Positions 8,151-11,077 of a stretch of DNA of 11,077 nt are shown piece after piece. Location: assembly GCA_030043395.1 (NCBI GenBank), contig JASHXW010000144.1, forward strand, positions 1-11,077, given 5' to 3'. A program made the position numbers and the translations under genes. Below the pieces are notes generated by a model. That model worked only from the letters and a program-made list of their open reading frames with translations, was not told the origin of the DNA and made no database searches. The stretch is from Streptosporangiaceae bacterium (GTDB taxonomy: Bacteria > Actinomycetota > Actinomycetes > Streptosporangiales > Streptosporangiaceae). The stretch's first letter is position 1. The number at the start of each line of letters is the position of its first letter.

Positions 8151-9143
8151 ATGAACCTGCTCGTTCTATCCGGTGCGGACGTGCGCACCGTGCTCAGCCA
8201 TGAATGCTGCGCGGATGCGATGCGGCAGGTTCTTGTCGCGCGCGCTCGCGGCGAGGTGTTCCAGCCACTGCGATCAGTCCTGCGGCCGGACACCGCGCCC
8301 GGGCTGATGGCCCTCATGCCCTCCTACCAGTCCGGTGCCGCTGCCGGGTACGGCCTGAAGGCGATCTGCATCACGCCTGGCAACCCCGCGATCGGACTCG
8401 ACAGCCACCAGGGCATCGTCCTGCTGTCCAGCCCCCAGACCGGAGAGCCGCTCGCCGTGCTCAACGCGTCCGCTATCACCGAGATCAGGACAGCTGCGGT
8501 CTCGGTGGTCGCGACGTCGCTGCTCGCACGGGCAGAGGCGGATGTCCTGGCGATCGTCGGGACCGGCGTCCAGGCCAGGTCCCACCTGCAGGCGCTTGCC
8601 GCGTCGCGTCCGCTCGCCGAAATCAGGATCGCCGGCAGCTCTCCCGCCAGGGCCCAAGCGTTCGCCAGCGAGAACGCTGCCGATAGCATCCCGCTGCGCC
8701 CATGCGACAGCGTCCGCGAGGCCGTCGCCGACGCTGGAATCATCGTGACCGCGACCAGCTCGGGCCAGCCGGTACTGCGCAGGGAATGGATAGCTGCCGG
8801 GGCGCACATCAACGCGGTCGGCGCCTGCCTGCCGCACCTGCGCGAGCTCGACACGCCGACAGTTGCCGGAGCCGCCCTGTTCGCCGACAGCAGGGAATCG
8901 ATGCTCAGCGAGGCTGGCGACTACCTGCTCGCAGCGGCGGACGGGGCAGTGGGCCCCGGCCACGTGCGCGCCGAGATCGGCGACCTGCTGGCCGGCCTGG
9001 CGCCAGGCATGGGCCGCCGCGACGAGGAGGAAGTGACGATCTTCGAGTCGCTGGGGCTAGCTGCCGAGGACCTGGCCGCGTCATTCGTCGCATACCAGAA
9101 CGCCCGCGAACTCGGCAAGGGAATGCGAGTCGAATTCGACTAG
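8151..9143 (+). CDS. Ornithine cyclodeaminase / mu-crystallin family enzyme
   Basis: A 330-residue NAD(P)-dependent enzyme of the OCD/mu-crystallin family. Members include ornithine cyclodeaminase, L-alanine dehydrogenase, cyclic ketimine reductases and amino-acid synthases of secondary metabolism. Seen in sequence: substrate-side Lys70 in GYGLKAI, the EIRTAA motif with Arg113 (111-116), Rossmann nucleotide-binding IVGTGVQA (135-142), GAHINAVGACLPHLRELD (217-234), and the C-terminal VTIFESLGLAAEDLAAS (295-311), a strong family signature. The length is normal. The substrate cannot be read from these motifs, and the neighbours (FtsH, a small membrane protein) do not suggest a pathway. It starts 12 bases after the ftsH stop without a ribosome binding site, so it is either co-transcribed or leaderless. 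Confidence 0.9.
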   Translation: MNLLVLSGADVRTVLSHECCADAMRQVLVARARGEVFQPLRSVLRPDTAPGLMALMPSYQSGAAAGYGLKAICITPGNPAIGLDSHQGIVLLSSPQTGEPLAVLNASAITEIRTAAVSVVATSLLARAEADVLAIVGTGVQARSHLQALAASRPLAEIRIAGSSPARAQAFASENAADSIPLRPCDSVREAVADAGIIVTATSSGQPVLRREWIAAGAHINAVGACLPHLRELDTPTVAGAALFADSRESMLSEAGDYLLAAADGAVGPGHVRAEIGDLLAGLAPGMGRRDEEEVTIFESLGLAAEDLAASFVAYQNARELGKGMRVEFD

Positions 9144-9158
9144 CTCGGTATGTCGCCG

Positions 9159-9186
9159 TTGCGTTATTAGGCCCGTATGCCATTGT
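9159..9186 (+). promoter_or_regulatory. Possible promoter for the leaderless small membrane protein gene
   Basis: TTGCGT (9159-9164), 16 nt, CATTGT (9181-9186), then 6 bases to ATG 9193. No Shine-Dalgarno sequence precedes that ATG. The -10 has one mismatch to TANNNT. Position and spacing fit a leaderless promoter. Confidence 0.35.
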
Positions 9187-9192
9187 TGCGTC

Positions 9193-9417
9193 ATGAGCAA
9201 GGAGACCGCGTTCTACGTGGCCATCTTCGCCACTGCGGCCATGGCGCTCGGGTGGTTCTGGCGCAGCTTCCGTGGCGCCGCCAGGGAGGCGGTTGTCAGG
9301 GCCCGTCAGGCGGAAGAGGCCCGGGAGGTGCGCAACACCCTGATTGGCAAAGTCGCCCTGATCGCCGTGATCGCCGCCGTCGTTCTTTATGTAATCGCCC
9401 TCCATCACCACAAGTAG
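9193..9417 (+). CDS. Small two-helix membrane protein of unknown function
   Basis: A 74-residue protein that I do not recognise. It has a hydrophobic helix at about 6-23 (FYVAIFATAAMALGWFW), a charged middle of about 25-50 rich in Arg, Ala and Glu that is probably helical (RARQAEEAREVRN), and a second hydrophobic helix at about 52-69 (KVALIAVIAAVVLYVIAL). It ends with a His-rich tail, HHHK. The arrangement suggests a hairpin with the charged segment on one side of the membrane. Codon use is like the neighbours. It lies 49 bases after the ornithine cyclodeaminase-family gene, and the following secreted SIMPL gene has its own ECF-type promoter. There is no ribosome binding site; the start looks leaderless. 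It is probably a real gene, but no function can be proposed. Confidence 0.65.
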   Translation: MSKETAFYVAIFATAAMALGWFWRSFRGAAREAVVRARQAEEAREVRNTLIGKVALIAVIAAVVLYVIALHHHK

Positions 9418-9494
9418 CCAGTGCGCAATTCCCGCTGACGAGGGTGCGTGACGGGCACCAGTGCCGCGCAATATGAAACGGGTCTGGCTGGTAC

Positions 9495-9520
9495 GGAACC
9501 TGACAGCTCGCTACTGCGTC
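9495..9520 (+). promoter_or_regulatory. ECF-type promoter of the SIMPL-domain gene
   Basis: GGAACC (9495-9500), 16 nt, CGTC (9517-9520) matches the general promoter pattern of extracytoplasmic-function sigma factors, such as the SigE type: AAC in the -35 and CGTC in the -10. The site lies 36 bases before ATG 9556, leaving a leader of about 25-30 nt that contains the ribosome binding site. The -35 differs from the ECF41 motif at 991-1017, so another ECF sigma factor is expected to read it. Confidence 0.6.
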
Positions 9521-9555
9521 GTAGCCGCAGAACCCACGCGGACCAGGAGCTCGTC

Positions 9556-10320
9556 ATGAACATCAATCCTTCCTACCGGGCACCAGCCCTCGGCGTCGTC
9601 GCGGCTGCCTTGCTGATCGGCTCGTTTATGCTCGGCACCGCCCATGCCGGCCCGGCGGCTTCTGGCGGCCGCCTCGACGACGCGGCGCTGACCTCCATCA
9701 CCGGTGGCGGAAAGATCACCGTGACCGGCACGGGAACAGTGACTGGAACGCCCAACCAGCTCATCTTGTCGATGGGCGTCCAGGTCAACTCAGGATCGGT
9801 GTCAGCCGCGCTCAGCCAGTCCAGCGCTGCCATTAGCAAGGTGACTAGCACGCTGGTCAGGGCTGGCGTGAGCAAGTCCGACATCCAGACTTCTGACCTG
9901 CAGGTCCAGCCGAACCTGCGCGGCCGCAGCCAGGTGCCGGTCAGTTATGGGGTGAGCGAGCAGATCACGGTCACGCTGACCAGCTTCGCCAAGGCAGGGA
10001 CCCAGATTCAGGACGCCGTCACGGCGGGCGGCAACGCCGTTACCGTTAGCGGCGTGTCGGTCAACCTGACCAATGACAGCAGCCTGCTGCGGCAGGCCCG
10101 CGCCAAGGCGGTCGCGGACGCCAGGGCCAAGGCCACTCAGTACGCCGACGCCATGCACGAGTCGATCACCGGCGTGATCAGCGTCTCCGAGCAGGATCAG
10201 AGCCCTGTAATCAGCTACAACACGTACGCAGGTGCGGCGGCGCCCACAGCATCGGTGCCAGTCTCGCCAGGCAAGCAACAGGTGAGCGTCGACATCACCG
10301 TCGTCTACTCGATGGGCTAG
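9556..10320 (+). CDS. Secreted SIMPL-domain (DUF541) protein
   Basis: A 254-residue exported protein. The N terminus has a Sec-type signal peptide (basic Arg8, hydrophobic 11-27) with a likely cleavage site after AHA at residue 31. The rest is a SIMPL/DUF541 domain, from about KITVTGTGTVTGTPNQ (47-62), through ALSQSSAAISKVTSTLVRAGVSKSDIQTSDL, to QVSVDITVVYSMG at the C terminus. Bacterial SIMPL proteins (BP26, YggE) form periplasmic or outer-surface assemblies; YggE has been linked to oxidative stress, but the molecular activity is not firmly known. The start is ATG 9556, with AGGAG (9545-9549) 6 bases upstream; the frame remains open further upstream without signal-peptide character. An ECF-type promoter directly upstream suggests induction under envelope stress. 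The stop is 21 bases before a Trp leader peptide, with no terminator between. Confidence 0.88.
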   Translation: MNINPSYRAPALGVVAAALLIGSFMLGTAHAGPAASGGRLDDAALTSITGGGKITVTGTGTVTGTPNQLILSMGVQVNSGSVSAALSQSSAAISKVTSTLVRAGVSKSDIQTSDLQVQPNLRGRSQVPVSYGVSEQITVTLTSFAKAGTQIQDAVTAGGNAVTVSGVSVNLTNDSSLLRQARAKAVADARAKATQYADAMHESITGVISVSEQDQSPVISYNTYAGAAAPTASVPVSPGKQQVSVDITVVYSMG

Positions 10321-10329
10321 CACAGGATG

Positions 10330-10335
10330 TACTCT
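10330..10335 (+). promoter_or_regulatory. Possible -10 element of the trp leader transcript
   Basis: TACTCT (10330-10335) fits TANNNT and ends 6 bases before the ATG of the Trp leader peptide, so transcription could begin at or next to that ATG. No good -35 is visible. The alternative is read-through from the SIMPL gene. Confidence 0.4.
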
Positions 10336-10341
10336 GCGGAC

Positions 10342-10386
10342 ATGACGTGGACGAACCGGAACGCCAGCTGGTGGCGCCGCCGTTAG
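10342..10386 (+). CDS. trpL: trp leader peptide (attenuator peptide, three Trp codons)
   Basis: A 14-codon frame, ATG to TAG, encodes MTWTNRNASWWRRR. Three of 14 codons are TGG (10348-10350, 10369-10371, 10372-10374), including a tandem pair near the end, as in known trp leader peptides. It lies 109 bases upstream of a TrpE-type gene and just before a set of mutually exclusive hairpins. In this mechanism, ribosomes stall at the Trp codons when charged tRNA-Trp is scarce, which prevents terminator formation. There is no clear Shine-Dalgarno sequence, and a TANNNT element 6 bases upstream suggests leaderless translation. Codon content, position and RNA structure together make a chance frame unlikely. 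Confidence 0.85.
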   Translation: MTWTNRNASWWRRR

Positions 10387-10396
10387 GCGGGCCTGG
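10364..10396 (+). promoter_or_regulatory. trp attenuator segments 1 and 2 (pause hairpin)
   Basis: CCGCC (10377-10381) pairs with GGCGG (10386-10390) around the loop GTTA, and CCAG (10364-10367) can pair with CTGG (10393-10396). The hairpin contains the tandem Trp codons and the leader stop codon. Segment 2 can instead pair with segment 3: GGCGG (10386-10390) with CCGCC (10427-10431), CC (10392-10393) with GG (10422-10423), and TTCG (10397-10400) with CGAA (10418-10421). That antiterminator would exclude the terminator at 10418-10453. Confidence 0.7.
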
Positions 10397-10417
10397 TTCG
10401 CGCACTCAGCAGATCCA

Positions 10418-10453
10418 CGAAGGCGACCGCCCGGAATCCGGCGGTCGCCTTCG
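10418..10453 (+). terminator. trp attenuator terminator (segments 3 and 4)
   Basis: Positions 10418-10431 and 10440-10453 form a perfect 14-bp stem (core GGCGACCGCC / GGCGGTCGCC) with an 8-nt loop. It is the strongest hairpin noticed in the window. It ends 42 bases before the TrpE-type start and 67 bases after the leader stop codon. No T-run follows, as is common in high-GC actinobacteria. Its left arm can alternatively pair with segment 2 of the leader. Confidence 0.8.
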
Positions 10454-10495
10454 CGCGTCCGGCAGCTTCCGGGCCCGAGCAGGCAGGACGGACTC

Positions 10496-11077
10496 ATGCC
10501 AGCAGCACACGACGAGCAGGGCGTCGACTATTCCGCGGACTTCGGCACGCCGCCTGCGCTTGGCGTCTCGCAGTACGTCACGGCCGGCGGCGTCACGGTC
10601 ACCAGGACGGTCACCCCGTTCGAGCCCGCCCTGCTCACCGATGTGACCAGGCAGGTCGATCAGCGCCGGGGCGGGACGTTCAGCTCAGGGATGGAGTACC
10701 CGGGCCGCTACAGCCGCTGGCACACCGGCTACATCGACCCCTGCGTGGAGATCACCGCCGTGGGCCGCGAGATCACCGCGACGGCGCTCAACGACCGGGG
10801 CGCCGTGATCCTCCCCGCTATCGCCGCAGCGCTGCACCGCTCCGCTCAGCCAGCCGGGCCCACCACCCCTGGCGCAGTCGCGGAGACCGTCACCGTGCTG
10901 ATCCCCGAGCCCGGCGGACTGTCTCCCGAGGAAGAACGCAGTCGCCGCCCCACCGTGTTTACCGCCATCCGGGAGATCATCGCGCTGTTCGCCGGGCCCG
11001 ACGAGCACCTGGGCCTGTTCGGCGCCTTCGGCTACGACCTGGCGTTCCAGTTCGAGCCGATCCGGCTGCGTCCCGGC
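10496..11077 (+). CDS. trpE: Anthranilate synthase, TrpE(G) type, N-terminal part (partial)
   Basis: The frame runs from ATG 10496 through the right edge without a stop (194 codons visible). Anthranilate synthase makes anthranilate from chorismate, the first step of tryptophan synthesis. The visible part resembles the N terminus of the long TrpE(G) type, a fusion of the TrpE and TrpG domains as in Rhizobium TrpE(G). It contains YVTAGGVTVTRTVTPFE (27-43), MEYPGRYSRWHTGYIDPCVEI (about 66-86), ALNDRGAVILPAIAAAL (97-113), EEERSRRPTVF and LGLFGAFGYDLAFQFEPIRL. The catalytic chorismate-binding and glutaminase parts lie beyond the window, so the fusion is inferred from the N-terminal type. Phenazine-type PhzE or ADIC synthases are alternatives, but the Trp-rich leader and attenuator upstream support tryptophan biosynthesis. 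AGGA (10485-10488) is 7 bases before the ATG. Confidence 0.85.
   Translation, partial: MPAAHDEQGVDYSADFGTPPALGVSQYVTAGGVTVTRTVTPFEPALLTDVTRQVDQRRGGTFSSGMEYPGRYSRWHTGYIDPCVEITAVGREITATALNDRGAVILPAIAAALHRSAQPAGPTTPGAVAETVTVLIPEPGGLSPEEERSRRPTVFTAIREIIALFAGPDEHLGLFGAFGYDLAFQFEPIRLRPG

Noticed and set aside
9423..9472. Direct repeat GCGCAAT (9423-9429 and 9466-9472) upstream of the SIMPL gene
   Set aside because: Seven bases repeated once, with no third copy and not centred on the ECF promoter; probably chance.
10358..10384. GGAAC-N18-CGTT, resembling an ECF (SigH/SigR-like) promoter
   Set aside because: It lies inside the Trp leader peptide coding sequence, the spacing is off for the GTT element, and a start there would remove the leader peptide.
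10347..10646. Plus-strand open frame across the trp leader and the start of trpE
   Set aside because: It is out of frame with both the Trp leader peptide and the TrpE-like protein, and its product is Ser/Arg-rich without recognisable features.

Overview
The window looks like chromosomal DNA of a high-GC actinobacterium. The evidence is strong G/C bias at third codon positions, GTG and TTG starts, several genes with no ribosome binding site but a -10-like hexamer just upstream of the start, and actinobacterial families (a Ddn/DUF385-type deazaflavin nitroreductase, an LLM-type flavin/F420 oxidoreductase, an ECF41/SigJ-type sigma factor). AGG is used for arginine more than is usual in Streptomyces-like genomes. 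The genus cannot be named from the sequence. No transposase, CRISPR array, tRNA, rRNA or phage gene was found, and no stretch over 300 bases lacks a gene.

Left part (1-3195): the last codons of an upstream gene, a small hairpin, then an LLM-class oxidoreductase with a TTG start (186-1004). An ECF41-type sigma factor with a fused SnoaL-like C-terminal domain follows (1053-1934). A near-consensus ECF41 promoter (TGTCACA, 16 nt, GGTC) overlaps the 3' end of the oxidoreductase gene and points at the sigma gene, suggesting autoregulation. Convergent to it lies an RCC1-repeat beta-propeller lipoprotein (3195-1963, minus strand).

Middle (3196-6012): a divergent intergenic region leads into a nitronate monooxygenase-family gene (3379-4512), a Ddn-like nitroreductase (4553-4996) and an HtrA-type serine protease with a C-terminal PDZ domain but no visible export or membrane segment (5065-6012).

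Right part (6156-11077): an FtsH-type membrane AAA+ zinc protease (6156-8138), an ornithine cyclodeaminase/mu-crystallin family enzyme (8151-9143), a 74-residue membrane protein of unknown function (9193-9417), and a secreted SIMPL-domain (DUF541) protein (9556-10320) preceded by a clear ECF-type promoter (GGAACC, 16 nt, CGTC). Immediately after it is a tryptophan attenuator: a 14-codon leader peptide with three Trp codons (10342-10386), alternative pairing segments and a 14-bp terminator hairpin (10418-10453). It precedes the start of an anthranilate synthase gene of the TrpE(G) type, cut by the window end (10496-11077).

Functionally the window is a mix. HtrA, FtsH and the SIMPL protein suggest protein quality control and envelope stress, with two separate ECF-type promoters present. 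LLM, nitronate monooxygenase and Ddn-like genes form a scattered set of flavin/deazaflavin redox enzymes. The best supported non-coding finding is the complete trp attenuator; the next are the ECF41 autoregulatory promoter and the ECF promoter of the SIMPL gene. I see no convincing wholly new system.
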